A stretch of 53,949 bases of DNA from Photobacterium sp. SKA34 (GTDB lineage Bacteria > Pseudomonadota > Gammaproteobacteria > Enterobacterales > Vibrionaceae), in contig NZ_CH724142.1 in the NCBI RefSeq assembly GCF_000153325.1, positions 835,443-889,391 on the forward strand, read 5' to 3'. Positions 19,366 through 28,409 of this stretch are shown in pieces (the stretch's first letter is position 1; every line of letters begins with the position of its first letter). The position numbers were made by a program, and so were the translations under genes. Under the pieces are notes generated by a model. That model worked only from the letters and a program-made list of their open reading frames with translations. It was not told where the DNA came from and did not search any database.

Positions 19366-20301
19366 TTAATCTCTTTTCTTCATGCTTATTACTGAATAAA
19401 CCACAAAGAGCATGCCTATAGCATGATAAAAAGTAAAAGGTTCATTAAGTAATGTGATAGCAAAAACTGCGGTAATAGCAGGGCCAACATTACTGGTTAA
19501 ACTTAGCAGTGATGGATTTAATTTTTGCATAGCGGCAGCAACAAAAAATGATGGCAACACAGTACAAAAGATCCCTAGCGCGATCCCAAGCAGGATAAGT
19601 ACTGGATCCAGCTCGATCACATTGACGCCTTGCCATTGGCTTTGAATTAAAATAATGATCCCCGCAGATCCCATTCCGATACAGGTAAATAATTGGCTTC
19701 CCATTTGGGTAATTAACTTTTTACTCATGATTAAGTAACAAGCGAAAACGAATGCAGATGCAATGGCTAATCCACTCCCTAGCAAGACATTATTCCCCAT
19801 ACTTCCTAGATCATGAAAAACAATAAAAGCGACGCCAATATAGCCAAGTGCAATTGCTTTAAATGTACCTTGTGCTGGCTTTTGTTTTAGGACACTCCAA
19901 CTAATTAAAACGACGAAGCTTGGAAATAGAAAAATTAGTAGTCGTTCTAGTTGTGCGCTGATATGGGCCATGGCTGCAATATCAAGGTATGACGCAACAT
20001 AATAGCCTAAAATTCCAATAGCGCTTGCTGCTAAACCATATCGTTTCAGATTATCTCTATGCTCTATTTTTCTTAATAGCCACAGCATCATAACGATATA
20101 AATTGGCACAGAACTTATCGCTCGTAACGACATAATCGACACCACATCTCCACCATATTGATAAGCAAGTTTGATAAAAACGGGCTTGATAGAAAATAAA
20201 GCAGTACCGATAAGGGCATAAACAATGCCTTTATTGAGTTCAGCATAAGTGGAGCTGACGCTTTCGTTAACTGGGTTGTTGTTTGAGTTCGATGATGTCA
20301 T
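19366..20301 (-). CDS. DMT-superfamily (EamA) exporter with a structured leader
   Basis: A 311-residue inner-membrane protein with ten predicted helices in two EamA repeats; the second begins near residue 165. Motifs include GIVYALIGTALFSIKPVFIKLAY and, near the end, PAITAVFAITLLNEPFTFYHAIGM, typical of the drug/metabolite transporter family. The first 25 residues are a Ser/Asn-rich cytoplasmic tail. The substrate is unknown; family members export amino acids and related metabolites. The start overlaps the end of an upstream open frame (ATGA). Probably controlled by the adjacent LysR regulator through the CTTACAAG repeats upstream. Confidence 0.88.
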   Translation of the reverse strand: MTSSNSNNNPVNESVSSTYAELNKGIVYALIGTALFSIKPVFIKLAYQYGGDVVSIMSLRAISSVPIYIVMMLWLLRKIEHRDNLKRYGLAASAIGILGYYVASYLDIAAMAHISAQLERLLIFLFPSFVVLISWSVLKQKPAQGTFKAIALGYIGVAFIVFHDLGSMGNNVLLGSGLAIASAFVFACYLIMSKKLITQMGSQLFTCIGMGSAGIIILIQSQWQGVNVIELDPVLILLGIALGIFCTVLPSFFVAAAMQKLNPSLLSLTSNVGPAITAVFAITLLNEPFTFYHAIGMLFVVYSVISMKKRD

Positions 20302-20426
20302 GTGATTTCTCGCTTAAAGATGAAAAATAATGCTGCGAGAAATGCGGAGGTCACTGGCTGAGCATAACTCACAGCCAGATAGCAAAACTCTACCGGCCGG
20401 ATGGCAGTAGTGAATTGAGGAGCCAA
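20298..20426 (-). ncRNA. Structured leader RNA (and open reading frame) before the EamA exporter
   Basis: This GC-richer block within AT-rich DNA folds, on the minus strand, into three hairpins. H1 is 20390-20410 (CTAC/GTAG plus GCC/GGC). H2 is 20354-20378 (CTGGC/GCCAG plus TGAG/CTCA). H3 is 20305-20343 (ATTTCTCGC/GCGAGAAAT, nine perfect pairs around a 21-base loop) and would trap the weak ribosome site of the exporter. The same bases are an open frame of 42 codons from TTG 20426, ending TGA over the exporter ATG; its end is Phe-rich (AALFFIFKREIT). There is no clear ribosome site for the frame. I do not recognise a riboswitch class. Confidence 0.5.
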
Positions 20427-20453
20427 ATGTAACAAGTAAAAATAGATTAATAA

Positions 20454-20459
20454 ATCATA
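20454..20459 (-). promoter_or_regulatory. Candidate -10 of the EamA exporter
   Basis: Minus-strand TATGAT with no recognisable -35, as is common for activated promoters. A start near 20447 would put the CTTACAAG pair at about -43 to -71 and give a leader of about 146 bases. Confidence 0.35.
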
Positions 20460-20489
20460 GTGTTGCCTGTTTATTGAACGCTAATTTCA

Positions 20490-20518
20490 ACTTACAAGAG
20501 ATAAAAAACACTTACAAG
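20490..20518. promoter_or_regulatory. Paired CTTACAAG motifs, candidate LysR-type binding site
   Basis: ACTTACAAG occurs at 20490-20498 and 20510-20518, exactly 20 bases (two helical turns) apart, just beyond the LysR stop codon and upstream of the EamA exporter. The same CTTACAAG octamer recurs at 21528-21535 before the second exporter. Confidence 0.5.
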
Positions 20519-20521
20519 TAA

Positions 20522-21463
20522 TTAAGTGCAATTGCTGAGTTTTTTTCTTAAATCAGATGAAAATTTTTCGGTAATAAAATCGATAAACACGCGTTGGCGA
20601 TAAGGCATATTGATATTAGGCAAGTATTGTATGAACACAGTACCTTGGTAATTATCAAGTAGTCTCCAATCGTTAAGTACTGCTGTAAGGGCTTTTGATT
20701 GCAAAGCTTTTTGAGCGACGAATACAGGCAATACTGCAATGCCAAAGTGATTTAATGCTGCGTCTAAACGCATCTCTGTATGATTAACAATATAGCGCCC
20801 ATTCACTGTTACTTTCAGCTCTTCATCTTCAGATTTAAATCGCCATTGGTTGTCAGTATTTGTTTCACCTAGATAGATACAATCATGCTGGGCTAATTGC
20901 TTTGGGTGCGTTGGTGTCCCTTTCTTTTCAAGGTAATAGGGGCTTGCACATAATACTAGATCGTTAGTGGCTAATTGTTTGGCAACTAAGTTATTTTGAG
21001 GCTCGTTGGTTAACCTAAAAACGACATCTACGTCGTGATAGAGCGGATCGATCGGTTTGTCTGTAACTTGGATTTTTAGTTGTAGCTTTGGGTAAGTGTC
21101 AACAAATTCCAGTAATAGGGGTTGGAGTACCTGACGACAAAACGCTTTCGGTGAAGCTATGGTGAGTATTCCTTCAATATCTTGCTTTTGCTTACTGGCT
21201 ATATTTACTACATCTTGGGCTTGCTGAAGAATATTTTTACCATATTGGTAAGCTTCTTGTCCTGCAATGGTGAGTGATTGGCTACGGGTACTGCGTTTGA
21301 TCAGTTGTACTTGAAGTTCTTTTTCTAGGCGGCTGATTTGACGGCTAACACCTGATGGTGTCATTCCCAAATTTTTTGCTGCATGACTGAAGCTCTCTGA
21401 TTCTACAACAGTGACAAAAGCTGCAATATCAGGAAGAAGTTGAATAATTTTATTTTTGTCCAT
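20522..21463 (-). CDS. LysR-family transcriptional regulator
   Basis: A 313-residue LysR regulator. The N-terminal winged helix-turn-helix (about residues 10-70) reads AFVTVVESESFSHAAKNLGMTPSGVSRQISRLEKEL, followed by a linker helix and a substrate-binding-like effector domain (ILTIASPKAFCRQVLQPLLLEF onward). It lies between two EamA exporters, one on the same strand downstream and one divergent, and shared CTTACAAG motifs lie in front of both. That context suggests it controls both. The co-inducer is unknown. Confidence 0.9.
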   Translation of the reverse strand: MDKNKIIQLLPDIAAFVTVVESESFSHAAKNLGMTPSGVSRQISRLEKELQVQLIKRSTRSQSLTIAGQEAYQYGKNILQQAQDVVNIASKQKQDIEGILTIASPKAFCRQVLQPLLLEFVDTYPKLQLKIQVTDKPIDPLYHDVDVVFRLTNEPQNNLVAKQLATNDLVLCASPYYLEKKGTPTHPKQLAQHDCIYLGETNTDNQWRFKSEDEELKVTVNGRYIVNHTEMRLDAALNHFGIAVLPVFVAQKALQSKALTAVLNDWRLLDNYQGTVFIQYLPNINMPYRQRVFIDFITEKFSSDLRKKLSNCT

Positions 21464-21526
21464 CAGTCACAAATCCTTTGCTTATTGGCGGTATTATCAA
21501 CATCAAGTCAAACATATACCATTCAA

Positions 21527-21559
21527 TCTTACAAGAACAGTGACTAAAACAGTGTAAGA
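21527..21559. promoter_or_regulatory. Inverted repeat between the LysR gene and the second EamA gene
   Basis: TCTTACA (21527-21533) and TGTAAGA (21553-21559) are perfect reverse complements 19 bases apart. Within them ACAGTG occurs twice. It overlaps the third CTTACAAG copy (21528-21535) and lies 15-47 bases before the ATG of the exporter. Confidence 0.45.
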
Positions 21560-21573
21560 AAGGATGTGTGTAA

Positions 21574-22503
21574 ATGGAGCAGGTCGAGCAGAATAAAAGT
21601 GTATTTTTAAATACATCGTTAATAGCAACAATAGGCGTGTTAGCTGCCGCTGTATTTTGGGGAACCAGTTTTGGTGTGGCAAAAGAGTCCTTGCTCTATA
21701 CCGGGGTATTGATGTTTTTGGTGATTCGTTTTTGTTGCACACTTTTAGTGATATTCCCCTTAGTAAGCAAAAAATTAAATAGGCAGGTTTGGCGACAATT
21801 AGCCCCAACTGGAGGCATATTAAGCATCATTTATTTGGCCGAAACTTACGGACTGAAACACACATCGGCTTCAAATGCTGCTTTTCTTATTAGCCTATTT
21901 ATTATTTTTACTCCTGCTGTTGATGCATTGTTTAATCGTCATAAACTTGCGGTTGCAGATTTATTTGCCGGATGCATTGCGATTGCTGGTGTGTGGTTAT
22001 TAGTAGGAGATAGCCTGAATACGGTAACGTTCAATATCGGTAATATTTTAATTTTGATCGCTGCGTTGGGACGTGCTGCTTTTGTGGTGATGACTAAAAA
22101 GAAGATGAATCAACAACATTGTGATCCTATGGTGGCAACATTTATCCAACTATCAGTGGTAACTGCTATTTGTATTAGCTTATTGATTTTCACTGTCCCT
22201 GTAGATCAATTCATCATACCTAGTGCGCCAGAGTTTTGGATATATATTGGTTACCTAGTTATTTTTTGTACCTTGTTTGCATTTTACTTTCAAAACTATG
22301 GGGTGAAGCATACTAGTCCTACTCAAGTCTCTTTTTTATTAGGATTAGAGCCTGTATTTGGTGGTTTGTTTGCACATTGGTGGTTAGGTGAACAATTTGA
22401 ACAGCTTCAATGGGTAGGGGCGGGAATGATTGTATTGGCAGCTATGTTTATTTCAGTTAAACCGAAATGTAAATTTTTCTCTAAAATACAAAAGCCGATC
22501 TGA
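21574..22503 (+). CDS. DMT-superfamily (EamA) exporter
   Basis: A 309-residue ten-helix exporter with two EamA repeats. Motifs include LAAAVFWGTSFGVAKESL near the N-terminus and TSPTQVSFLLGLEPVFGGLFAHWWLGEQ in the second half. It is not close to the other EamA gene in this module. Divergent from the LysR regulator, with a candidate operator between. AAAGGA lies before the ATG but is somewhat distant. The substrate is unknown. Its stop codon sits in the loop of the hairpin shared with the chemoreceptor gene. Confidence 0.88.
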   Translation: MEQVEQNKSVFLNTSLIATIGVLAAAVFWGTSFGVAKESLLYTGVLMFLVIRFCCTLLVIFPLVSKKLNRQVWRQLAPTGGILSIIYLAETYGLKHTSASNAAFLISLFIIFTPAVDALFNRHKLAVADLFAGCIAIAGVWLLVGDSLNTVTFNIGNILILIAALGRAAFVVMTKKKMNQQHCDPMVATFIQLSVVTAICISLLIFTVPVDQFIIPSAPEFWIYIGYLVIFCTLFAFYFQNYGVKHTSPTQVSFLLGLEPVFGGLFAHWWLGEQFEQLQWVGAGMIVLAAMFISVKPKCKFFSKIQKPI

Positions 22504-22512
22504 TGATCGGCT
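22493..22512 (-). terminator. Convergent terminator hairpin (EamA / chemoreceptor)
   Basis: Perfect 8-bp stem AGCCGATC/GATCGGCT with a TGAT loop that contains the EamA stop codon. The minus strand continues TTTTGTATTTT, favouring termination of the chemoreceptor gene; the plus strand has only a weak T-run. Confidence 0.65.
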
Positions 22513-22534
22513 CCATTTATTTGCCTAGCTTAAA

Positions 22535-24538
22535 TTACAGTTTAAATTTGTGAACTAATTTATTTTGTTCAGTGGCTAAGCTATCTAACATGGTACTGGC
22601 TTCTGCCATTTCTTCCATTGCATTGTAGTTACTATCAGCAATATGGCTAATATCCTCTAAACTACGGGCAATGTCGGCAGTGGTCGTACGCTGCTCTTCC
22701 GCTGATTGTGCAATTTGACTACTCATTTGGCTAATTTCAATGATAATCGCCTGGATTTCTTCCATTGCACTATTGGCATCTGATGCTTGATTAATACTGT
22801 TGTCCATTTCTGTTACACAGCTTTGCATCATCTCCATCGCTTGGCCTGAACTTCCTTGAAGGTTTTGGATCATCGCTTCAATTTCAGAGGTAGAGTCGGT
22901 GGTACGTTTCGCGAGAACACGTACTTCATCGGCAACAACGGCAAAGCCTCGTCCTTGATCGCCAGCACGGGCCGCCTCAATGGCAGCATTCAGTGCGAGT
23001 AGGTTAGTTTGGTCGGCAATATTACGAATAACATCCAAAATAGAGCCAATATTACTGCTCATTTGTTGAAGATCAGCAACGGCAGTTACAGAGTCATCTA
23101 AACGAGTTGAAAGCTGATGGGCAATATTGATGTTTTTACTCATTACTTCACGACCTGTTGCTGATGCACGTTCCACTTCATGAACACGTTCCATGGTGTT
23201 TTGCGCGCTTTGCGATACGTCAGTAACTGAGTGTTCCATCTCTGTCATTGCTGTTGCCACTGAAACGGTTTGCTCTCGTTGTTCATTGAGTCGCTGTTTT
23301 GCTTGTGCTGTTGTACTTTGGTTTTCTGCTGCAACTTGAGTGAGGTTTTCAGATGCTTTACTTAGCTGGCTTAAAATTTGTTGGAGGTTACCAGCTAACG
23401 TATTGATGTGGTGACTTAATTTTTTAAATTCAATGAATTGACTGCTTTCTGTGCGCTGCGTCATATCGCCATCAGTTAATGATTCAAGGGTTTTAAGCAT
23501 AGAAACTAGTGGACGACGAACACTTCGTGCCAAATACCAACCAATAGAAATTGCTAATAAAATAACGACAATCGCAATACCAACAGCTTTGGTAACGCCT
23601 TGATTGTAAGTGTTATCAGCTGTTGCAATCGCTTGATCCATTTGATTGGTCGCTTGCTGATTAAATTGCTCAAGAATTGATAGTGCTTGGTTAACTTCTT
23701 TAGTTAGCGTGGAAATGTTGTCGTAAAGGCGTGTTTTTGCTTCAATATATTCATAGTGTTGATCTAGCACACCGCCTTTTTTACCGATATCTAACGTGTA
23801 TTGAGTAACAGATTTACCGAATGTTTCTTTTAAGCCTGAAAGTAGGGTTGTTAGGCTACGAAATGCGTTGGCAAGATGGTTTACACTGCGTTTATTCGCC
23901 TTCATTGCTGCTTTAATCTTACTTATATCGTCAGTAGCAAGGGCGTCTGAAGTAATGGTTTCTGTTTCTTTTAACTTCACAAAGAAATTTTTAGCCATCA
24001 TTTTAACAGCCATATTATCTTGTTCATTAATGTATTCTTTCATACCAATGCTGAGCTCAGCTTGCAAACGCTGGAAGCGTCGTGCTGATTGTTGGCGCTC
24101 ATAACCAGCTAACATTTGTGCGCGATAATTACCCATCGCGGTTTGAGCTTCGCTGAAGTAACGTTGTTCTAATTCGGTTAGCGCTTTAATGTAAGATGTT
24201 AATTCAGGATTACTTTCAGCAATGGCTACAAGCTCTTTACGCGCAGAGACGAAGTCTCTTGTCGCTTTACGAAAATCGGCCTCATAAGTTTTCATTGCGG
24301 CTAGATCTTGACTGGTTAAAAAGTCTTTAAAAGTTTTGTCTGCGGCAAGAAGTTTAACACTGACTTTATTTGATATAGAGACTAAAGGAAGTGCGTCTGT
24401 TGTTACTGTTGTTAACTGGTTATGGATACGGTTTGTTCCATCAAGCATGAGCACGATGGTTAAAACAAACAATGCAACCATAACCACAAAACCTGAGTAC
24501 ATGCGACGTATGACTGAAGTTTGGCTAGATTTCTTCAT
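22535..24538 (-). CDS. Methyl-accepting chemotaxis protein
   Basis: A 667-residue chemoreceptor. Helix TM1 is near residues 14-30 ([16 protein letters not shown]). A large all-helical periplasmic sensor of about 290 residues follows, then TM2 ([19 protein letters not shown]), a HAMP linker and the signalling domain. The conserved tip is [20 protein letters not shown], then [18 protein letters not shown]. The long helical sensor resembles HBM or 4HB-type receptors rather than Cache; its ligand is unknown. No C-terminal CheR/CheB-binding pentapeptide is seen. A nested inverted repeat lies about 60-130 bases upstream. Confidence 0.93.
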   Translation of the reverse strand: MKKSSQTSVIRRMYSGFVVMVALFVLTIVLMLDGTNRIHNQLTTVTTDALPLVSISNKVSVKLLAADKTFKDFLTSQDLAAMKTYEADFRKATRDFVSARKELVAIAESNPELTSYIKALTELEQRYFSEAQTAMGNYRAQMLAGYERQQSARRFQRLQAELSIGMKEYINEQDNMAVKMMAKNFFVKLKETETITSDALATDDISKIKAAMKANKRSVNHLANAFRSLTTLLSGLKETFGKSVTQYTLDIGKKGGVLDQHYEYIEAKTRLYDNISTLTKEVNQALSILEQFNQQATNQMDQAIATADNTYNQGVTKAVGIAIVVILLAISIGWYLARSVRRPLVSMLKTLESLTDGDMTQRTESSQFIEFKKLSHHINTLAGNLQQILSQLSKASENLTQVAAENQSTTAQAKQRLNEQREQTVSVATAMTEMEHSVTDVSQSAQNTMERVHEVERASATGREVMSKNINIAHQLSTRLDDSVTAVADLQQMSSNIGSILDVIRNIADQTNLLALNAAIEAARAGDQGRGFAVVADEVRVLAKRTTDSTSEIEAMIQNLQGSSGQAMEMMQSCVTEMDNSINQASDANSAMEEIQAIIIEISQMSSQIAQSAEEQRTTTADIARSLEDISHIADSNYNAMEEMAEASTMLDSLATEQNKLVHKFKL

Positions 24539-24600
24539 AATATCCCTATATTTAGCAAAGGGTCAGTGTCATCATAATGCTGACCTATTAGTCATAAATG

Positions 24601-24668
24601 TAATTTGATAATGGTTAATCCTTTATTTCGCAATCAATACTAAATTTGCGAATTGAATTATCAAATTA
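24601..24668. repeat. Nested inverted repeats upstream of the chemoreceptor gene
   Basis: Outer arms TAATTTGATAAT (24601-24612) and ATTATCAAATTA (24657-24668) are perfect 12-bp complements. Inside, TTCGCAA (24627-24633) and TTGCGAA (24646-24652) form a second palindrome. It is 63-130 bases before the chemoreceptor ATG on the minus strand and about 210 bases from hinT. Confidence 0.7.
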
Positions 24669-24878
24669 ACTCCAACCTATACTATCGTCACTTTTGCATG
24701 AGTCTTGATAGATAAATTTGTTTAGGGTTCAATTGTTTGATCGCTGCATCAAAAAAACACGAAAACGTGAATAATTTTCTCTATTAAATCTTTAAAACAA
24801 CGTTCAATATTGCGCAATAGAGTTGACTGACGCATACTCACTAACTAAACAAATAACAATGATTTGATGGAGTCAGAA

Positions 24879-25229
24879 ATGGCGGAAGAAACTATCTTCA
24901 GTAAAATTATTCGTAAAGAAATTCCAACTGATATTTTGTATCAAGATGACTTAGTCACGGCATTTCGTGATATCAATCCTCGTGCTCCAAGCCATATCTT
25001 AATTATACCCAATAAATTGATCCCAACAGTCAATGATGTGGAAGCCGATGATGAACTGATGATGGGGCGTATGTTTACTGTTGCTCGTAAATTAGCAGAA
25101 AAGGAAGGCGTTGCAGAAGATGGTTACCGTTTGATCGTCAATTGTAACCCTTATGGTGGACAAGAAGTTTACCATATCCACATGCACCTATTAGGTGGAC
25201 GTCCTTTAGGGCCAATGCTAGTTGGTTAG
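24879..25229 (+). CDS. hinT: HIT-family purine nucleoside phosphoramidase
   Basis: A 116-residue histidine-triad protein that hydrolyses AMP-lysine and similar phosphoramidates. The catalytic triad is [15 protein letters not shown] near the C-terminus; the N-terminus [16 protein letters not shown] matches E. coli HinT. I chose ATG 24879, which has GGAG seven bases upstream; a TTG at 24864 is in frame but lacks one. It heads the hinT-ycfL-lpoB-thiK-ycfP-ndh gene order, though 334 bases separate it from ycfL. Confidence 0.95.
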   Translation: MAEETIFSKIIRKEIPTDILYQDDLVTAFRDINPRAPSHILIIPNKLIPTVNDVEADDELMMGRMFTVARKLAEKEGVAEDGYRLIVNCNPYGGQEVYHIHMHLLGGRPLGPMLVG

Positions 25230-25563
25230 TCATGGCGTGCTAATAACATTATGTAATGGGAAATAATTCCCCCCAGATAGAAAGCTTGAGTATCTTTAAT
25301 CTTCTCGTCATCTATGCGATAAGTGGTGTGATATTCAGGCTTTTTTATTGCGATATATTGATTATATCTGCAGTTTATCAATAACTTTATTGGTAATCGT
25401 CGCTTACTAATATTAAAATTTAACGCATTGTTATTTAAAGGTAAATACTGATGGTTAGATTCGTTAGTAAGAACTTATGGGTAATAGCAAAACGCACGCT
25501 CATTAGTGAGTTTCTTATAATGTTACTAAGAAATTTGATTGTCACGCTATTAAGAGGCATGTA
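25230..25563. other. Gap between hinT and ycfL
   Basis: 334 AT-rich bases. I see no ORF of note and no clear terminator; a promoter for ycfL-lpoB-thiK may lie here but I cannot place it. Confidence 0.4.
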
Positions 25564-25950
25564 ATGAAGTATGTAATGACATTATTTTTAGCATTAATTA
25601 TCACTGGATGTAGCAGTGATAATGCTGGTATTAGTATTGAAAACAGTAATCAAAATGTCGTTATTGGTAACTCTGTTCTAGCACGTAGCTTAGTTTTTAG
25701 AGAAGCCCGTATAACGAAAGTTAATGGTTTAATGCAAGCCTCTGTAGAGGCAATAAATAAAGTTAACACAGATCTGAACTTACAATACCGTTTTTATTGG
25801 TATGATGACCAAGGTTTAGAGATCAGTGGAAGTGCTGCACCATGGCATCCCTTTGCTTTAGCAGGCAACGGTGAAGTAATTTTACAAGGTGTTGCTGATA
25901 AAACTGAAGCTACCCAATATCGTATTTACGTTCGTCGAGCAGTATACTGA
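25564..25950 (+). CDS. ycfL: YcfL-family lipoprotein (DUF1425)
   Basis: A 128-residue lipoprotein: signal peptide with lipobox LIITGC, Cys near residue 16, then a small beta-rich domain (LQYRFYWYDDQGLEISGSAAPWHPFALAG). YcfL lies between hinT and lpoB in enterobacteria, as here. Function is unknown; envelope location and its place before lpoB suggest a link to cell-wall synthesis, which is inference only. Confidence 0.88.
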   Translation: MKYVMTLFLALIITGCSSDNAGISIENSNQNVVIGNSVLARSLVFREARITKVNGLMQASVEAINKVNTDLNLQYRFYWYDDQGLEISGSAAPWHPFALAGNGEVILQGVADKTEATQYRIYVRRAVY

Positions 25951-25980
25951 TTTAATATAAAATATTGTTAAGGTTAAACA

Positions 25981-26571
25981 ATGAAAAAAAGCGTTCTTGT
26001 ATTATTAACAGCATCTTCATTATTAGGTGGTTGTGCCCAAACTGTCGATTATGTGAATACGCATTTACCTGAAACGCCATCGGTAAATTTGGGCTCTAAT
26101 GATCTTGATAGTACGGCATCGGACTTAACAACAAAGATGTTGTCATCACCGGCTGTATCTTCAATTACAGCTGGCGGTAAGCATCCGATCGTGATTGTTG
26201 ATAATATTCAAAACAATACCAGTGGACATGTTGATACTAAGTCGCTTACTAACACGATTAAGTCTAAAATTTCACGTTCTGGTAAATTCAACTTAGTTGA
26301 TAAATCTCGCGTTGATGCGGTGCGTAAACAAATGAACTTTAGTGAAAATGATCGTTTTGTTAATCAAGGTACTGCGATTCAATTTGCTAAAATGACAGGC
26401 GCGCAATACATGCTGTATGGGCATTTAACCAATACTAGCAAGCGTCAAGATGGTCAGAATGTCCCTTTTTATAAAATGACCATGCGTTTGATGGATACAA
26501 ATTCAGGTTCAATTGAATGGACTGATTCGGGTTTAGCACCTAAGAGTGAATCAGACTCTCAAGATTGGTAA
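25981..26571 (+). CDS. lpoB: Outer-membrane lipoprotein activator of PBP1b
   Basis: A 196-residue lipoprotein with lipobox LLGGC. A flexible linker is followed by the globular LpoB domain: ITAGGKHPIVIVDNIQNNT, RSGKFNLVDKSRVDAVRKQM, AKMTGAQYMLYGHLT and MRLMDTNSGSIEWTDS. It reaches from the outer membrane through the peptidoglycan to stimulate the bifunctional synthase PBP1b. The linker is short, as in Vibrio homologues. It follows ycfL by 30 bases and precedes thiK, so the three are probably cotranscribed. Confidence 0.93.
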   Translation: MKKSVLVLLTASSLLGGCAQTVDYVNTHLPETPSVNLGSNDLDSTASDLTTKMLSSPAVSSITAGGKHPIVIVDNIQNNTSGHVDTKSLTNTIKSKISRSGKFNLVDKSRVDAVRKQMNFSENDRFVNQGTAIQFAKMTGAQYMLYGHLTNTSKRQDGQNVPFYKMTMRLMDTNSGSIEWTDSGLAPKSESDSQDW

Positions 26572-26609
26572 TTTAGCCTAAATATTCTGGTAGCAATGTT
26601 GAAATTATA

Positions 26610-27524
26610 ATGAAAGATAACGATAGTTTTGATCACACATTATTGTCTTTGTTACCAGATGCACAACTTCTAACAGCGAGCCCATTAGCTGGTGGTTTAA
26701 CCAATCGCTGTTGGAAGCTATTCCTTTACCATCCTTCAAATAATCAATCTTCCCATTACGTGTGGCGACCATTAACGAGCACGGCTCAAGCTTTTGGTAT
26801 TAATCGAACGCATGAATATCAGTTATTACGTTTAATTGAACATTCTGAATTAGCGCCAAAACCCTATGCATTGTTAGACACGAATCGAAATAATAATGAA
26901 CAAGTATTAATTGTAGATTGGCTTGAAGGCGAACAAGCAGATAAACGATTTACCAATCAGCAACTGTGCCAGCTACAAGCGCGTATTCATGATTTACCGC
27001 TTCCTACTCATCGATTAGATATTAAACAACGTATTGAGCATTACTGGCAAAAAATTCCTGTTGATTTAAAATCAAAACAATTAATGTCTATTTTTCATTA
27101 TTTTGATAATCAGAAGATTAATCATTACTTTCCTGATACCTGCTGTCATTTTGATTTAGGGCGTTACAATATTATTGTCCCTAATGACTGTGACCAGTTA
27201 GTTGACAGTATAAGCGCTAAAGTTATCGATTGGGAATATGCCTGTGCAGGCGATCCTTCTCTTGATTTAACCATGACAATATTAGCTAATGCACTTAGTC
27301 CTGAACAAGCGGTGAAAGATTATTGTTTGGCAAGAGAGGAGTCTGATATCACTCCAGTATCTGCTGAAACATTAAAGTGGTTAGAGGCTGTAAATTACTG
27401 GCAGCCTTGGTGTGAGTACCTAGCATTACTATGGTACTTGGTGGGTTATCAAGTTTGGCATGATGATGACTATTTACAGCAAGCCAAGCAATTAGAGCTC
27501 AAGCTAAAACACATGGGTACATAG
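26610..27524 (+). CDS. thiK: Thiamine kinase / aminoglycoside-phosphotransferase-fold kinase
   Basis: A 304-residue APH/choline-kinase-fold enzyme. The catalytic loop reads CHFDLGRYNIIV (HxDxxxxN) and the metal-binding segment VIDWEYACAGDPSLDL. N-terminal ASPLAGGLTNRCWKL is the nucleotide-binding loop. By position (lpoB-thiK) it is thiamine kinase, which phosphorylates thiamine to thiamine monophosphate for salvage. A choline- or amino-sugar-kinase role cannot be excluded from sequence alone. nagZ does not follow it, unlike E. coli. Confidence 0.85.
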   Translation: MKDNDSFDHTLLSLLPDAQLLTASPLAGGLTNRCWKLFLYHPSNNQSSHYVWRPLTSTAQAFGINRTHEYQLLRLIEHSELAPKPYALLDTNRNNNEQVLIVDWLEGEQADKRFTNQQLCQLQARIHDLPLPTHRLDIKQRIEHYWQKIPVDLKSKQLMSIFHYFDNQKINHYFPDTCCHFDLGRYNIIVPNDCDQLVDSISAKVIDWEYACAGDPSLDLTMTILANALSPEQAVKDYCLAREESDITPVSAETLKWLEAVNYWQPWCEYLALLWYLVGYQVWHDDDYLQQAKQLELKLKHMGT

Positions 27525-27569
27525 AGACGTTATATTAAGTGTGAAACGTTTGTACAAGGAGATGTACTG

Positions 27570-28409
27570 ATGTTGAAAAGAACGATAAGCATAATCATTA
27601 TTTGTGTGATGCTATCTGGTTGCACATTTAAATTGGTGTACAATTCATTGGATTTCTGGATTGATTATTATTTATCAGATTATCTTGATTTGGACTCTCA
27701 ACAACAGAATGAGTTAGAGCAAGGCCTTGAAATTGCACTTGCACAACATCGACAGCAACAATTAGCTGTATTTCACAAATTGATTTCAGCTTTACAAACC
27801 GATCTAAAAAAACCTTTAACCGCGGCACAAATCGCTAATTATCATCGGCGTTTTACACAAGCAGGCGAAGCATCAGCTCTGGTTTTTGTTTCACCGATCA
27901 TAGATGTTGTAAAAACAATGAGTACGTCACAAGTTACAGCCAGTTTGCAAACGATTGAAAAAGAGATGGCTGAGCGACGGGAAGAGCGATTGTCGAAAAG
28001 TCCACAGCAACGCCTACAAGATCGCTATGATGAGCTTAAGGATAAAACCCAAGATTGGATTGGAGGTCTAACTAAGCAACAAAAACAGCTAATTTTAAGC
28101 TTAGCGCAACTGCAATTACAGCAATCCACAATGTTTCAAAACATAGCAACAAATAACTTGTCACAATTAAAGACGATACTAAAACAACGGAAGAATGTGC
28201 AGTTTGCATCGAGTATCGAACAACAAGTGAAAAATATTCTTTCTCTTAAAAATGCGGTTTTTCAAACTCAACTCGATGAGTATTTAATCCAGCGTTTTGT
28301 CATCATGAAACAGTTAAACGAGAGTTTAAGCCCACGGCAGTTACGTTATTTGCAGCGTGAATTAACGTCACTTAGAAAAGATATAGCGACGTTAATTCAA
28401 AAGAAGTAA
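27570..28409 (+). CDS. DUF6279-type lipoprotein
   Basis: A 279-residue lipoprotein with lipobox MLSGC. The DUF6279 opening is KLVYNSLDFWIDYYLSDYLDLDSQQQNELEQGLE. The rest is rich in Gln, Leu and charged residues and should be almost entirely helical, with coiled-coil stretches (QTIEKEMAERREERLSKS). Function is unknown. It occupies the slot between thiK and ycfP that holds nagZ in E. coli. Good ribosome site (AAGGAGATG). Confidence 0.8.
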   Translation: MLKRTISIIIICVMLSGCTFKLVYNSLDFWIDYYLSDYLDLDSQQQNELEQGLEIALAQHRQQQLAVFHKLISALQTDLKKPLTAAQIANYHRRFTQAGEASALVFVSPIIDVVKTMSTSQVTASLQTIEKEMAERREERLSKSPQQRLQDRYDELKDKTQDWIGGLTKQQKQLILSLAQLQLQQSTMFQNIATNNLSQLKTILKQRKNVQFASSIEQQVKNILSLKNAVFQTQLDEYLIQRFVIMKQLNESLSPRQLRYLQRELTSLRKDIATLIQKK

